A DNA stretch of 45,642 bases from Methanomicrobiales archaeon HGW-Methanomicrobiales-2 (GCA_002839645.1 PGYL01000016.1:49686-95327); one strand, 5' to 3'; positions 16,172 through 24,417 are shown, counted from the stretch's first letter. Numbers and translations are program-made. Notes: a model not told the origin generated them from the letters alone.

Positions 16172-17101
16172 ATGTTCACCACCCATGAGATCCGGACAGG
16201 TCGGGGCATTCTCCAGTACCGCCGGGAATCCCTCACCGGTATCCGGTGCCGGATCAGTCCTATCCGGGTTGAGAGGCAGATGGACGCCGCCCCTGCCCTG
16301 CCCCCATCCCGTGACGGCTGTCCGTTCTGCCCCGATGCCATAGAACTCTCCACCCCGATGTTTCAGGACGGCAGCCGTCTCCGGTGCGGGGAGAGCGTGA
16401 CGTTCCCCAACCTCTACCCGTTCGCCGAATGCCACGTGGTCACGGTGATCACGCCCGATCACGCGGCCGGCCGGTTCGACAGGAGATGCCTCGCCGACGC
16501 CATATCCGGCACGGCAGAAGCCCTGGCCCGGTCTTCCGGCTACGCGAGCATCAACTGGAACTACCTCCCGTCGGCCGGTGCGAGCATGGTCCACCCCCAC
16601 CTGCAGGGCATCGCCGATCCGGAGCCTACCCGGCTTGCGGACCTCTACATATCCGCCGGTCGCCGCTACCTCGCCGACCACGGCCGCGTCTACTGGAATG
16701 ACCTTGTGGAGCACGAGCGCTGCTCTGAGAGGCTCCTCTTCGAGGACGAGATCTTCTGGTCGGCAAACCCCGTCCCTCTCGGTGAGCGAGAGGTGCGGGG
16801 AGTCCTCCCGGTCTCGACGCTTGCCGAGTTCGGGTCGTATGTCGAGCCGCTGGCCGACGGGATCCTCCGCATCCTCGAGTTCTACCGGGGCCTCGGCACG
16901 CACGCCTTCAATGCCTCGATCTTCTTTGACGCCCCCAAAAAGGAGGGGCGGGGCCACCGGGCCTTCTGCTCCCTTATCGCACGGTTAAACCCGAACCGCC
17001 TCTCCATGTGCGATTCGGCGTTCATGGAGCGGTTGCACCTGGAGCCCGTCATCCTGACGCTCCCCGAGTCCCTGGGAGCCCTCTTTCGGGAGAAAGGTTG
17101 A
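16172..17101 (+). CDS. Galactose-1-phosphate uridylyltransferase-like HIT-superfamily protein
   Basis: A 309-residue protein of the GalT branch of the HIT superfamily. It has a zinc-binding CPFC (C50, C53) and the catalytic H-P-H-L-Q motif (H141, H143, Q145; read as GASMVHPHLQG). GalT enzymes transfer a nucleotidyl group via a covalent histidine intermediate. The protein is shorter than bacterial GalT (about 345) and its N-terminus is distinct, so the sugar or nucleotide substrate is uncertain; ADP-glucose phosphorylase or another nucleotidyltransferase are alternatives. The ATG at 16172 is chosen over the in-frame codon at 16124 because the TATA box lies between them. No sugar-pathway genes adjoin it. 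Confidence 0.78.
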   Translation: MFTTHEIRTGRGILQYRRESLTGIRCRISPIRVERQMDAAPALPPSRDGCPFCPDAIELSTPMFQDGSRLRCGESVTFPNLYPFAECHVVTVITPDHAAGRFDRRCLADAISGTAEALARSSGYASINWNYLPSAGASMVHPHLQGIADPEPTRLADLYISAGRRYLADHGRVYWNDLVEHERCSERLLFEDEIFWSANPVPLGEREVRGVLPVSTLAEFGSYVEPLADGILRILEFYRGLGTHAFNASIFFDAPKKEGRGHRAFCSLIARLNPNRLSMCDSAFMERLHLEPVILTLPESLGALFREKG

Positions 17102-17127
17102 TTTTGTGCCGGCGTTAACTCCTCATC

Positions 17128-17277
17128 GTGACGAGCGCGCGCGGGCTCCTGATAGGCGGGGACTGGCGAAGAAGCAATGAGATCCTGGATCTCCGGTTCC
17201 CATATACCTGGCGCGAAGGGCCGAAGTACGCGATCGAGGAGATGACGGAAGAGCGGATGATGGTCTTCTCTCCGTGA
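17128..17277 (+). pseudogene. Internally deleted aldehyde dehydrogenase remnant (lactaldehyde dehydrogenase-like)
   Basis: A short open frame (GTG 17128 to TGA 17275-17277, 49 codons) reads LLIGGDWRRSNEILDLRFPY, which looks like the first strand of an aldehyde dehydrogenase, and then directly WREGPKYAIEEMTEERMM, which looks like the conserved C-terminal end of the same family ('GREGVKYAMEEM' in archaeal CofA-type enzymes). Everything between, about 420 residues including the catalytic Cys and Glu, is missing. It is most simply explained as one large in-frame deletion of a lactaldehyde dehydrogenase gene (CofA makes lactate for F420 synthesis). It lies between the GalT-like gene and mtd. Confidence 0.7.
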
Positions 17278-17363
17278 AGAAGCGTGGCCTGCCGGCAGTA
17301 TTTTATTCTGGTGACCCGGCAAGGGCTCGTACCTGCGGCCCCCTCTCTGCTGCTGACAGGATA

Positions 17364-17377
17364 CGAAAAAAGAAAAG
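17364..17377 (-). terminator. T-rich terminator of mtd
   Basis: On the minus strand CTTTTCTTTTTTCG follows the mtd stop by about 12 nt. Confidence 0.55.
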
Positions 17378-17388
17378 TGGTGTTGGAT

Positions 17389-18231
17389 TTACTCGGGCTT
17401 GCTGATGAGCGTCGTCTTGGAGACGATCTCGCCGGTCTTTTTGTGCGGCTTGCGGATAACGGCGTCCATGCCCTTATCGAGGGTGCGAGCCTCCTCACAG
17501 AGGAACATCGCCTGGCGCATCATTTCGTGAGCGCTCGCGACGATCGGGATGTACTTCTCCCACTCCTTCGTCATGAAGCAGCCCTTGACGTTGACGCCTG
17601 CAACTGCCTGTGCGATCTCGTAGGCAGCACGGGCCTTCGCGAGCGCGTAGGGGTTGCTGAACTCGCCTTCGACAGCCTTGTCGGAGGTCATGACGACTTT
17701 CGGCAGTGCCAGGTCCGCGCCCTTCTTGCCTGCCTTCACCTGGTCGATCACCTTGTCGAGTTCCATCTGCATCTTGCGGAACGCGCCGGTGAGGGCGAGC
17801 ACCTTGACGAGGTTCCCGTTGTAGTCCGCCATCTCGATGGGGTCAAGGAACTCACGGCGGGCGCCGATCATGGCGTCGGCCTTCATGATGATGTAGCCGA
17901 AGTTGCTCGCCTTGAGCGCTTCGAACTGCTCCTTCTTGGTGGTGACATCGTCGGTGATGACGACGCAGGGGATTCCCGCCGCTGCGAGATCCTCACGGGC
18001 CTTGACGGGTCCGGGGAGAACGCCGTTCGGGGAGACGACGATACAGAAGTCGGGGCCCCATGCCTTCATGTTGCTGACCACACGGTCGATATCCTCGGGC
18101 TGCAGCTTCGTACCGGAGGTCGCCATGAAGGTGATGATATCCTCACGGTCAGCGCGCTCGTCGAGAAGAAGTTCGCCCATTACACCACTGGCGATATTTC
18201 CCAGTTTCGCAATTCCTACTTTAACAACCAC
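17389..18231 (-). CDS. mtd: F420-dependent methylenetetrahydromethanopterin dehydrogenase
   Basis: A 280-residue enzyme that reduces methenyl-H4MPT to methylene-H4MPT with F420H2. The N-terminus [17 protein letters not shown], the [14 protein letters not shown] segment, the [12 protein letters not shown] motif and the long helical C-terminus match Mtd, and the length matches the family (about 276-283). The GTG at 18231 is chosen because homologues start at this point and it follows a GAGAGGTG ribosome-binding site; an upstream in-frame ATG at 18261 would add ten non-conserved residues. It is transcribed alone, divergently from a Tfx-like regulator gene, with palindromic elements in between that could be operator sites. 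Confidence 0.97.
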   Translation of the reverse strand: MVVKVGIAKLGNIASGVMGELLLDERADREDIITFMATSGTKLQPEDIDRVVSNMKAWGPDFCIVVSPNGVLPGPVKAREDLAAAGIPCVVITDDVTTKKEQFEALKASNFGYIIMKADAMIGARREFLDPIEMADYNGNLVKVLALTGAFRKMQMELDKVIDQVKAGKKGADLALPKVVMTSDKAVEGEFSNPYALAKARAAYEIAQAVAGVNVKGCFMTKEWEKYIPIVASAHEMMRQAMFLCEEARTLDKGMDAVIRKPHKKTGEIVSKTTLISKPE

Positions 18232-18242
18232 TTTAACACCTC

Positions 18243-18257
18243 TCTCAAAATTTGAGA
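18243..18257. promoter_or_regulatory. Palindrome TCTCAAA-a-TTTGAGA upstream of mtd
   Basis: A perfect 7-bp inverted repeat with a one-base centre lies 12 nt upstream of the mtd start, at the expected mtd transcription start. A second copy of the half site (GTTCTCA, 18276-18282) overlaps the mtd TATA box, so TGAGAAC/GTTCTCA also forms a larger inverted repeat. This suggests an operator controlling mtd. The binding protein is unknown; the adjacent Tfx-like protein is a candidate. Confidence 0.5.
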
Positions 18258-18278
18258 ACACGTTAGTATCACCAAGTT

Positions 18279-18290
18279 CTCATATAAACG
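18279..18290 (-). promoter_or_regulatory. TATA box for mtd
   Basis: The minus strand reads CGTTTATATGAG about 50 nt before the mtd GTG, giving a leader of about 25 nt that includes the GAGAGGTG ribosome-binding site. Confidence 0.65.
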
Positions 18291-18342
18291 TTTTGAAATG
18301 CCCCGAAAACCCCGCCCGGAGACGGGGGGGTTAAGGAAAAGT

Positions 18343-18353
18343 GTTTAAATTTA
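18343..18353 (+). promoter_or_regulatory. TATA box for the Tfx-like regulator
   Basis: GTTTAAATTTA is centred about 25 nt before the ATG at 18373, which places the transcription start on or next to that ATG and supports it as the start codon of a leaderless transcript. Confidence 0.6.
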
Positions 18354-18372
18354 CTCCGTCCATATGTATGTG

Positions 18373-18777
18373 ATGAAACAAGGTCTGCTTACCGATCGCC
18401 AGAAAGAAGTGCTGCGCTACCGGAAGAAAGGGCTGACACAGCAACAGATTGCAGAGATCATCCATACCTCAAAGGCAAACGTCTGTACCATCGAGAAGGC
18501 TGCTGTCGAGAATATATCGCGTGCGCGTGAGACGCTCGAGTTTCTCTACACCCTCGACGCTGTGCACCTCTGTACGCTTCAGAGCGGCCTCGACCTGCTC
18601 AAGGCCCCCGAGATCATCTACGACGAAGCCGAGAAGAAGGGGTTAAAAGTCAAATACGACACAATATCGCTCATTAACAGGCTCAGGGATGCTAATCCCG
18701 AGCGGTTCAGGGGGAGGCAGATCCGCGAGGACGTTGAGATCTATATCAACAAAGACGGTGACCTGTACTTTGGATGA
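18373..18777 (+). CDS. tfx: Tfx-family DNA-binding regulator
   Basis: A 134-residue protein. Residues 1-50 form the Tfx helix-turn-helix (LLTDRQKEVLRYRKKGLTQQ, then IAEIIHTSKANVCTIEKAA); the rest is the Tfx C-terminal domain ending IYINKDGDLYFG. Tfx of Methanothermobacter binds downstream of the fmdECB promoter (molybdenum formylmethanofuran dehydrogenase) and is thought to activate it. The start at 18373 rather than the in-frame ATG nine bases upstream is preferred because of TATA spacing. The gene is divergent from mtd and the 141-bp gap is rich in palindromes, so control of mtd or of itself is plausible but not shown. Confidence 0.88.
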   Translation: MKQGLLTDRQKEVLRYRKKGLTQQQIAEIIHTSKANVCTIEKAAVENISRARETLEFLYTLDAVHLCTLQSGLDLLKAPEIIYDEAEKKGLKVKYDTISLINRLRDANPERFRGRQIREDVEIYINKDGDLYFG

Positions 18778-18973
18778 TTGCGGTTCCCCGAGCGCGCGCA
18801 CAGGTCCCGCACCGGAGCGGGAGCCCTGTGGAAGAATCGCTCCCGGTTGCATGCCCGTGACGGGGTCACCGCAGCCCTTCGTTCATCCCCCCGACCGCTC
18901 TGTTCGGCGAACTGATGCCGTGCCTGCAGCAAATAGCGGTTTTGCGCAAATTCCCCGGGAATCCGATAACAAG

Positions 18974-18982
18974 GTTTATATC
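18974..18982 (+). promoter_or_regulatory. Strong TATA box upstream of the ribosomal cluster
   Basis: GTTTATATC in an AT-rich patch inside a GC-rich gap. Expected transcription start is near 19002, about 590 nt before rpl3. It is the best promoter in the gap and no gene directly follows it. Confidence 0.6.
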
Positions 18983-19525
18983 TCATTTTAAGTAATGTTT
19001 AAGAAACCGCTCTGCACAATTCCGCCCGGATCCGGGAGTCAGCCGGCATCAATAATGCCTGTGATCTCCGGGATCTCTCTGGATTGGCATTATATGCCGA
19101 TCAGGGACGCGCGGCGGAGGGTGCAGAAGGTACCAGACAAAGCGAAGATCGAACCCTCCGTAGGGAGGGCCGATGTCGATATGGAGTTGTGCTCGTCACA
19201 ACGGGATGACAGGAGCTGGATCTGATCGAGACGTTGGGCCAACGCCAGTGCAGCGCGCCCGGTTCCGGGAACACTCTTTCCGGAAACGTCGGAGAATCAG
19301 GATCTATTAGCGACGATTGGAATGCACCCGGTGCACACCGGGACGGCGACAAAGAGAGCGATCAAAACGCGCAGAGACGCATGTCTCTCTGATCCTCTCG
19401 CTTTGCCGCCTCCATCAACTGTTTCCTGGCACCCGGCCAAAACGCCCGGGTGTTCGATATCCTGCCCCAGATGGGTTCGCTAGAAGGCCGATCGTGCCGG
19501 CACATCCGGCGCGCGGTCCGGCGCA

Positions 19526-19559
19526 TGCATCGCCCTGCAGTTTACCTGCAGTCGATGCA
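19526..19559 (+). promoter_or_regulatory. Two-part stem-loop just before rpl3
   Basis: Outer arms TGCATCG (19526-19532) and CGATGCA (19553-19559), inner arms CTGCAG (19535-19540) and CTGCAG (19546-19551), loop TTTAC. Thirteen base pairs with a small bulge, located 33 nt before the rpl3 start. A candidate autoregulatory site for a ribosomal protein such as uL3 or uL4, or a processing site. Confidence 0.5.
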
Positions 19560-19592
19560 CCACGCTACAATGCACGAAGGATTGATTGAAAC

Positions 19593-20606
19593 ATGCCGAA
19601 GATTAACAGACCACGCAGAGGATCCCTCGCGTACAGCCCGAGAAAGCGGGCGAAGAGTCCGGTTCCCCGCTACGGCTCATGGCCGGAGTATTCGGGAGCC
19701 CCGGCTGTGCAGGGATTCGCAGGCTACAAGGTGGGGATGACCCATGTCATCATGGTCGATGACCACAAGAGCAGCCCCACCGAAGGTAAGGATGTGATGG
19801 TGCCGGTGACCGTGGTTGAGGTTCCGCCCATGCGGGTGGCAGGCGTGCGCGCATACGGCGAGGACACCTACGGAAAGCACCCGCTGACCGAGGCCTGGAC
19901 GACCGAACTCGACGAGGAGTTGTCCCGTCGCGTCAACGTCCCGAAGAACCACGATACCGCTGCAGCCCTTGCTACCATCAAGAGCGCAATCGGCGAAGGC
20001 AGGGTCGCGGAACTTTACGCCCTTGCTTACACCCGGCCTATGGAACTCACCGGTGTCCCGAAGAAGGTCCCCGACCTGATGGAGATGCGGATCGCCGGCG
20101 GAAGCCTTGACGACCAGATCGCCTACGCCGCTGGAATCCTCGGGAAAGAGGTTACGATCTCCGGCAACCTTGAAGTCGGTGAATTCGTCGACGTGACCGC
20201 CATCACCACAGGTAAGGGCACACAGGGCCCCGTCAAGCGCTGGGGTGTTCAGGTCCGGAAGCGGAAACACTCCCGCGGCGGCAAGAAGCGTCACATCGGC
20301 ACCCTCGGTCCATGGCACCCACACCATGTCCGGTGGCAGGTCCCGCAGTCGGGCCAGATGGGCTACCAGCAGCGCACCGAGTTCAACAAGCGGATCATAA
20401 AGATCGGCACCAACGGCGACGACATAACGCCGGCAGGCGGGTTCCTGCACTACGGCCTTGTGCGCGGTCCCTACGTGCTGATCACGGGTTCCGTCCCGGG
20501 ACCCAACAAGCGGCTGATCCGGATACGGTCCGCGATACGGCAGGGTGAACAGACCATCCACACGCCGGCGATCAGTTTCGTCAGCGCGCAGAGCCAGCAG
20601 GGGTGA
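19593..20606 (+). CDS. rpl3: 50S ribosomal protein L3 (uL3)
   Basis: A 337-residue archaeal uL3, which nucleates assembly of the large subunit near the peptidyl-transferase centre. The N-terminus [20 protein letters not shown], the [14 protein letters not shown] segment, the central loop that reaches the active site ([19 protein letters not shown]) and [19 protein letters not shown] are all present, and length matches archaeal L3 (about 335). It opens the run of ribosomal genes; rpl4 starts 6 nt after its stop. The ribosome-binding site is weak (GGATTGAT) and a strong hairpin precedes it, which may limit translation until it is opened. Confidence 0.98.
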   Translation: MPKINRPRRGSLAYSPRKRAKSPVPRYGSWPEYSGAPAVQGFAGYKVGMTHVIMVDDHKSSPTEGKDVMVPVTVVEVPPMRVAGVRAYGEDTYGKHPLTEAWTTELDEELSRRVNVPKNHDTAAALATIKSAIGEGRVAELYALAYTRPMELTGVPKKVPDLMEMRIAGGSLDDQIAYAAGILGKEVTISGNLEVGEFVDVTAITTGKGTQGPVKRWGVQVRKRKHSRGGKKRHIGTLGPWHPHHVRWQVPQSGQMGYQQRTEFNKRIIKIGTNGDDITPAGGFLHYGLVRGPYVLITGSVPGPNKRLIRIRSAIRQGEQTIHTPAISFVSAQSQQG

Positions 20607-20612
20607 GCAGCG

Positions 20613-21362
20613 ATGAAGGCACAGGTTCGAACACTGACAGGTGAGATCGCTCACGAGATCGATCTCCCGGAAATCTTTACTGAAGAGTACAGGCCAGACC
20701 TGATTAAGCGGGCCGTCCTCGCGCTCCAGAGCACCCGGTTCCAGCCGCATGGGACAGACCCCTATGCAGGCATGCGCACCTCGGCAGTCTCCTGGGGTAG
20801 CGGCCGGGGTGTCGCTCAGGTCCCCCGCTTAAAGAACGGCAGCAGGGTGGCCAGAGTGCCACAGGCAACCGGCGGGCGTGCAGCACATCCCCCGAAGGTC
20901 GCAAAGATCCTCGTCAAGGATATCAACCGGAAAGAGAAGCAGAAGGCCTTCCGGTCCGCCGTCGCAGCCAGCACATACCAGGATCTCGCCCGGGAACGCG
21001 GGCACCTCTTTGAGGGCGCTCTCCCACTGGTCTTCGAGGATCGGTTTGAAGAGATCACCCGGACGAGCGATGTCATCTCGGCGCTCTCTGCACTCGGTGT
21101 CTATGCCGATGTCGAGCGGGCGAAGGAGAGCAAGAAAGTCCGTGCAGGGCGGGGCACCATGCGTGGTCGCCGCTACAAGCAGCGCAAGAGTGTTCTCATC
21201 GTCACCGGGAACGAACCGCTCCGGGCAGCCCGGAATCTTGCCGGTGTCGATGCCGTGACGGTCAACCAGTTGAACACCGAACTGCTGGCACCCGGCACGC
21301 AGGCAGGACGCCTGACGATCTGGACCGAGTCTGCAATCAGGAGACTGGAGGAGTTCTCATGA
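20613..21362 (+). CDS. rpl4: 50S ribosomal protein L4 (uL4)
   Basis: A 249-residue archaeal uL4 with the long basic loop (SWGSGRGVAQVPRLKNGSR ... ATGGRAAHPPK, about residues 50-95) that lines the peptide exit tunnel, and the C-terminal globular part ending LAPGTQAGRLTIWTESAIRR. It follows rpl3 by 6 nt with a GGGGTGA ribosome-binding site and overlaps rpl23 by 4 nt. In bacteria uL4 also regulates its own operon; whether that holds here is not visible from the protein. Confidence 0.98.
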   Translation: MKAQVRTLTGEIAHEIDLPEIFTEEYRPDLIKRAVLALQSTRFQPHGTDPYAGMRTSAVSWGSGRGVAQVPRLKNGSRVARVPQATGGRAAHPPKVAKILVKDINRKEKQKAFRSAVAASTYQDLARERGHLFEGALPLVFEDRFEEITRTSDVISALSALGVYADVERAKESKKVRAGRGTMRGRRYKQRKSVLIVTGNEPLRAARNLAGVDAVTVNQLNTELLAPGTQAGRLTIWTESAIRRLEEFS

Positions 21363-21607
21363 TATTGAAACACCCCTTCGTTACTGAAAAGGCAACGATG
21401 ATGCTCGAAGGCGAGAGCAAGCTCCAGTTTATCGTGCAGAGGGATGCCACCAAGCAGGACATCAAGCGTGAACTGGCGTCGATCTTCGAGCAGGAAGTGA
21501 CCGAAGTTCGCACAATGATGACCATGAAAGGCAAAAAGAAGGCCATTGTAAAGTTTGCGGACGCGAAGGCGGCTGAAGAGATCCTCAGCCGGTTAGGAAT
21601 TATGTAA
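21359..21607 (+). CDS. rpl23: 50S ribosomal protein L23 (uL23)
   Basis: An 82-residue uL23, the tunnel-exit protein that docks signal recognition particle and the Sec channel. ILKHPFVTEKATMMLEGESK at the N-terminus and KKKAIVKFADAKAAEEIL near the end are the conserved parts. It overlaps the rpl4 stop by 4 nt (ATGA), as is usual for this operon. Length is typical for archaea. Confidence 0.97.
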   Translation: MILKHPFVTEKATMMLEGESKLQFIVQRDATKQDIKRELASIFEQEVTEVRTMMTMKGKKKAIVKFADAKAAEEILSRLGIM

Positions 21608-21619
21608 GGTGAGTGACGA

Positions 21620-22339
21620 ATGGCACATCGCATTATAGCACAGAGCCGCGGAAAAGGCGGCCCGACCTACCGTGCACCGTCGCACCGGTATAAGGCCGAA
21701 CTGCGGCACATCGGGAAGAATGACGCCCTGACCACCGGGATCGTCGTCGATATCGAGCACGACCCGGCTCGCCACGCACCCATCGCTCTCACCAAGATCG
21801 AGAATGGTGGGAAGGTCTACGTCCTCGCCACCGAAGGACTCGGTGTCGGAGATGCAGTCTCCTGGGGCCCGGGAGGCGCGGTGAAGAACGGAAACACCCT
21901 GCCGCTCCGGGAGATCCCGGTCGGTGGATACGTCTGCAACATCGAAGGCCAACCCAACGACGGCGGCAAGTTCGTCCGCTCGAGCGGTGTCCAGGCCCTT
22001 GTCATCGGTAAGGCCGATGACGGCAGAGTCGGTGTTCGGATGCCGAGCGGCAAGAACAAGTGGTTCAACGGTGCCTGCATGGCAACCGTTGGTATCGTTG
22101 CCGGCGGCGGACGGGGCGAAAAACCGTTTGCCAAGGCAGGAAAGAAGCACATGCACGTCAGGTCCTCCTCCGAGAGGTGGCCTCGCGTCAAGGGTGTCTG
22201 CATGAACGTCATCGACCACCCGTTCGGTGGCGGTGGACACCAGCACTGCGGACGGCCGAAGACTGTATCTCACGGTACGTCTCCCGGCAGGAAGGTAGGG
22301 CATATTGCCGCCCGGAGAACCGGCAAGTGGAAGAAGTGA
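21620..22339 (+). CDS. rpl2: 50S ribosomal protein L2 (uL2)
   Basis: A 239-residue archaeal uL2, which binds 23S rRNA and supports subunit joining and peptidyl transfer. The N-terminus HRIIAQSRGKGGPTYRAPSH, the SH3-like middle, and the highly conserved NVIDHPFGGGGHQHCGRPK near the C-terminus (with the functional His) are intact. It starts 12 nt after rpl23 with a GGTGAGTGA ribosome-binding site. Confidence 0.98.
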   Translation: MAHRIIAQSRGKGGPTYRAPSHRYKAELRHIGKNDALTTGIVVDIEHDPARHAPIALTKIENGGKVYVLATEGLGVGDAVSWGPGGAVKNGNTLPLREIPVGGYVCNIEGQPNDGGKFVRSSGVQALVIGKADDGRVGVRMPSGKNKWFNGACMATVGIVAGGGRGEKPFAKAGKKHMHVRSSSERWPRVKGVCMNVIDHPFGGGGHQHCGRPKTVSHGTSPGRKVGHIAARRTGKWKK

Positions 22340-22349
22340 GGGGTGAAGC

Positions 22350-22763
22350 ATGGCAAAGAAGACACAGAAGCGAATGCCGCGGCGGCGTGAAGAATTCACC
22401 TACCGTGGCCACTCCGTTGAGGCTCTACAGCAGATGGCTCTCTCTGAGCTGCTGCCGATCATGCCGGCCCGGGTACGCAGGAAGTTTGACCGGGGTCTCT
22501 CCCGGGACCACGAAAAACTCCTTGCCAATCTCCGGGCGGGAGACGGCACCATCCGTACCCATCTGCGTGACATGATCGTCATGCCCGAGATGGTCGGCAG
22601 GACGTTTGAGATTCACAACGGCAAAGAGTTCCTGGCAGTGGAGATCCAGCCTGAGGCGGTCTTCCACTACCTTGGAGAGTTTGCACTGACCCGCAGAAGG
22701 GTATCCCACGGCAGCGCCGGTATCGGTGCAACCCGGTCGAGTAAATACGTACCGCTGAAGTGA
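22350..22763 (+). CDS. rps19: 30S ribosomal protein S19 (uS19)
   Basis: A 137-residue archaeal uS19 of the small-subunit head, contacting the A site region. The conserved segment [39 protein letters not shown] and the C-terminal [19 protein letters not shown] are present; the extended N-terminus ([20 protein letters not shown]) is typical of archaea. A GGGGTGA ribosome-binding site precedes it. Its TGA overlaps the first possible start of rpl22. Confidence 0.97.
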   Translation: MAKKTQKRMPRRREEFTYRGHSVEALQQMALSELLPIMPARVRRKFDRGLSRDHEKLLANLRAGDGTIRTHLRDMIVMPEMVGRTFEIHNGKEFLAVEIQPEAVFHYLGEFALTRRRVSHGSAGIGATRSSKYVPLK

Positions 22764-22768
22764 TGGCT

Positions 22769-23230
22769 ATGGCAAGAACAGATTATTCAGCAAAGATCGA
22801 GGGTGAGAACGTCGCTCGCGCCAAGGCGAACGAGCTTCCCGTCTCTCCCAAGCACTCGATCGAGATTGCCAGTTTCATCCGGAAGATGACCACCACCGAG
22901 GCAAAGGCGTATCTTGCCGATGTGGTGGAACTCAAGAAGGCCATCCCCTTCAAGCGGTTCAACCGGAATGTCGCCCACAAGCGTGGTCTCTCAAAGTGGC
23001 CCGCTGGCCGGTACCCGGTCAAGGCTGCAGAGGCTTACATCAAGCTGCTTGAGTCCGTCGAGAAGAACGCCGAGTACATCGGCCTTGACACCGAAAAACT
23101 CCGAATCAACCACGTTGCCGCCAACACGGGCCGTGGCGTCAAGGCGTTCTTCCCGCGTGCGATGGGTCGCGCTACCCCGAAACACAGGCAGACCGTGAAC
23201 ATCGAGATCGTCGTGACTGAGGTGGCGTAA
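22769..23230 (+). CDS. rpl22: 50S ribosomal protein L22 (uL22)
   Basis: A 153-residue archaeal uL22 with the beta-hairpin that lines the exit tunnel (RRVKAF-like region about 115-140, read as [20 protein letters not shown]). The start at 22769 gives the usual archaeal N-terminus ARTDYSA and places GAAGTGATG in front as the ribosome-binding site; ATG 22763, overlapping the rps19 stop, is a possible alternative that would add two residues. Its stop overlaps the rps3 ATG by 1 nt. Confidence 0.96.
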   Translation: MARTDYSAKIEGENVARAKANELPVSPKHSIEIASFIRKMTTTEAKAYLADVVELKKAIPFKRFNRNVAHKRGLSKWPAGRYPVKAAEAYIKLLESVEKNAEYIGLDTEKLRINHVAANTGRGVKAFFPRAMGRATPKHRQTVNIEIVVTEVA

Positions 23231-23931
23231 TGGCAATAGAGAAGAAATTTATCACTGACGGCGTGCGCAACGTCCGCGTCGAGAAGTTCCTCACGAAGGA
23301 ACTCAAGCGGGCAGGATACGGCGGCATGGACATCACCCGGACGCCGCTCGGCACCCAGGTGACCATCTTTGCAGAGAAGCCCGGTATCGTGATCGGGAAA
23401 GGCGGTAAGCAGGTCCGTCAGCTCACTCAGGACCTCGCCACAATCTACGATATTGAGTCCCCGCAGGTGGAGGTCCAGCAGGTCCAGAACCCCAACTTCA
23501 ACGCCCAGATCATGGCTGAGCGGCTCGCAAACGCTCTCGAACGCGGCTGGTATTTCAGAAAGGCCGGGCAGAGCACGATCCGCCGGGTTATGGAATCCGG
23601 TGCGCTCGGTTGCGAGGTCATCGTTGCCGGGAAACTGACCGGCGCCCGGTCACGGACCCAGAAGTTCATCGAAGGCTACGTCAAGCACTGCGGTGAGCCC
23701 AGCGAGACAATCGTCGAGCATGGCTACGCACTTGCGATCAAGAAACTCGGGACCATCGGTGTCCAGGTCATGATCGTTCCGCCGGATGCACGGCTGCCCG
23801 ACACCTTCGATGTCCTTGAACCCGCCCCGAAGAAGGCTCCGGTCGAGATCCCCGAGCCTGAAGAGGTTGGCGACGAGTTCGAAGAAGAGTTAGAGGCGAC
23901 CTCCGGTGAGGAGTACGTGGAGGAGAGATAA
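23230..23931 (+). CDS. rps3: 30S ribosomal protein S3 (uS3)
   Basis: A 233-residue archaeal uS3. A type II KH domain is in the first 90 residues with the GKGG loop at 56-59 (PGIVIGKGGKQVRQL); the S3 C-terminal domain follows (ANALERGWYFRKAGQSTIRR ... GAEVIVAGKLTGAR-like). The last 40 residues are very acidic (EEVGDEFEEELEATSGEE), common in methanogen S3. It shares one base with the rpl22 stop and rpl29 begins directly after its stop. Confidence 0.98.
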   Translation: MAIEKKFITDGVRNVRVEKFLTKELKRAGYGGMDITRTPLGTQVTIFAEKPGIVIGKGGKQVRQLTQDLATIYDIESPQVEVQQVQNPNFNAQIMAERLANALERGWYFRKAGQSTIRRVMESGALGCEVIVAGKLTGARSRTQKFIEGYVKHCGEPSETIVEHGYALAIKKLGTIGVQVMIVPPDARLPDTFDVLEPAPKKAPVEIPEPEEVGDEFEEELEATSGEEYVEER

Positions 23932-24135
23932 ATGGCAATCTTTCGCGCACAGGAAGTGAAGCAACTCTCCGACGTTGAACTCCTTGAACAGGAGCAGAAA
24001 CTCTCCCTCGAACTGATCCAGGAGCGGGGGAAAGTCAGCGCCGGCGGTGCCACCGAGAACCCCGGAAGGATCCGTGAGGTCAGAAGGACGATTGCGCGCA
24101 TCCGAACCGAACAAAACGCACGGAGGAGCGCATGA
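23932..24135 (+). CDS. rpl29: 50S ribosomal protein L29 (uL29)
   Basis: A 67-residue two-helix protein at the tunnel exit. It contains the conserved VKQLSDVELLEQEQKLSLEL and the C-terminal RIREVRRTIARIRTEQNAR. Start at ATG 23932, directly after the rps3 TAA. Overlaps rnp1 by 4 nt. Confidence 0.96.
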   Translation: MAIFRAQEVKQLSDVELLEQEQKLSLELIQERGKVSAGGATENPGRIREVRRTIARIRTEQNARRSA

Positions 24136-24404
24136 TCTCTCCCCAGAACGTCCTGCGGCACGAGTTGATCGGCCTCGACGTTCTGGTCGCTCATGCGAGC
24201 AACCCGGGTCATGCCGGGGTATCGGGTCGCATCGTCGATGAAACCCGTAATACCCTGGTCATCCTGACCGGGCGGGGAGAAAAGCGGATACCGAAACGGT
24301 TCAGCGTCTTCCGCCTCCGGCTCCCTGACGGTACGACCGTCGATGTGGACGGATCGAGCCTGGAGACACAGCCGGAACGGCGGATCAGTATGCGCATCAG
24401 ATAA
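24132..24404 (+). CDS. rnp1: RNase P protein component 1 (Rpp29/Pop4)
   Basis: A 90-residue Sm-like barrel protein, the archaeal Rpp29 subunit of RNase P, which with Rpp21 helps the RNA component trim tRNA 5' ends. The core NVLRHELIGLDVLVAHASNP, GRIVDETRNTLVILTGRGEK and RIPKRFSVFRLRL match the family. Its place between rpl29 and rps17 is standard in euryarchaea and supports the call. It overlaps rpl29 by 4 nt. Confidence 0.95.
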   Translation: MISPQNVLRHELIGLDVLVAHASNPGHAGVSGRIVDETRNTLVILTGRGEKRIPKRFSVFRLRLPDGTTVDVDGSSLETQPERRISMRIR

Positions 24405-24417
24405 TCGAGGATGAATA

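Larger units (their letters stand above)
18778..19592 (+). other. 815-nt gene-poor region; probable long structured leader of the ribosomal operon
   Basis: There is no convincing gene here. A strong TATA box (18974-18982) is followed by about 600 nt up to rpl3 with no other clear promoter. The region is dense in stem-loops: CCCTCC/GGGAGG (19154-19168), TTCCGG/CCGGAA (19263-19285), AGAGAC/GTCTCT (19373-19388), CACCCGG/CCGGGTG (19430-19452), the palindrome GTGCCGGCAC (19494-19503), and a 13-bp two-part hairpin (19526-19559) 33 nt before the rpl3 ATG. A 76-codon frame at 18995-19225 has no recognisable protein. It does not show the conserved motifs of RNase P RNA or 7S RNA. Best reading: a long RNA leader or a separate structured RNA. 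Confidence 0.55.

Noticed and set aside
18995-19225. 76-codon frame just after the strong TATA box in the rpl3 leader
   Set aside because: The TATA-to-ATG distance is a little short, there is no ribosome-binding site, no recognisable family, and hairpins run through it. Left as part of the leader entry.
18980-19592. RNase P RNA or 7S (SRP) RNA in the gap before rpl3
   Set aside because: I looked for the conserved cores of both and did not find them; the stems present do not arrange into either fold.
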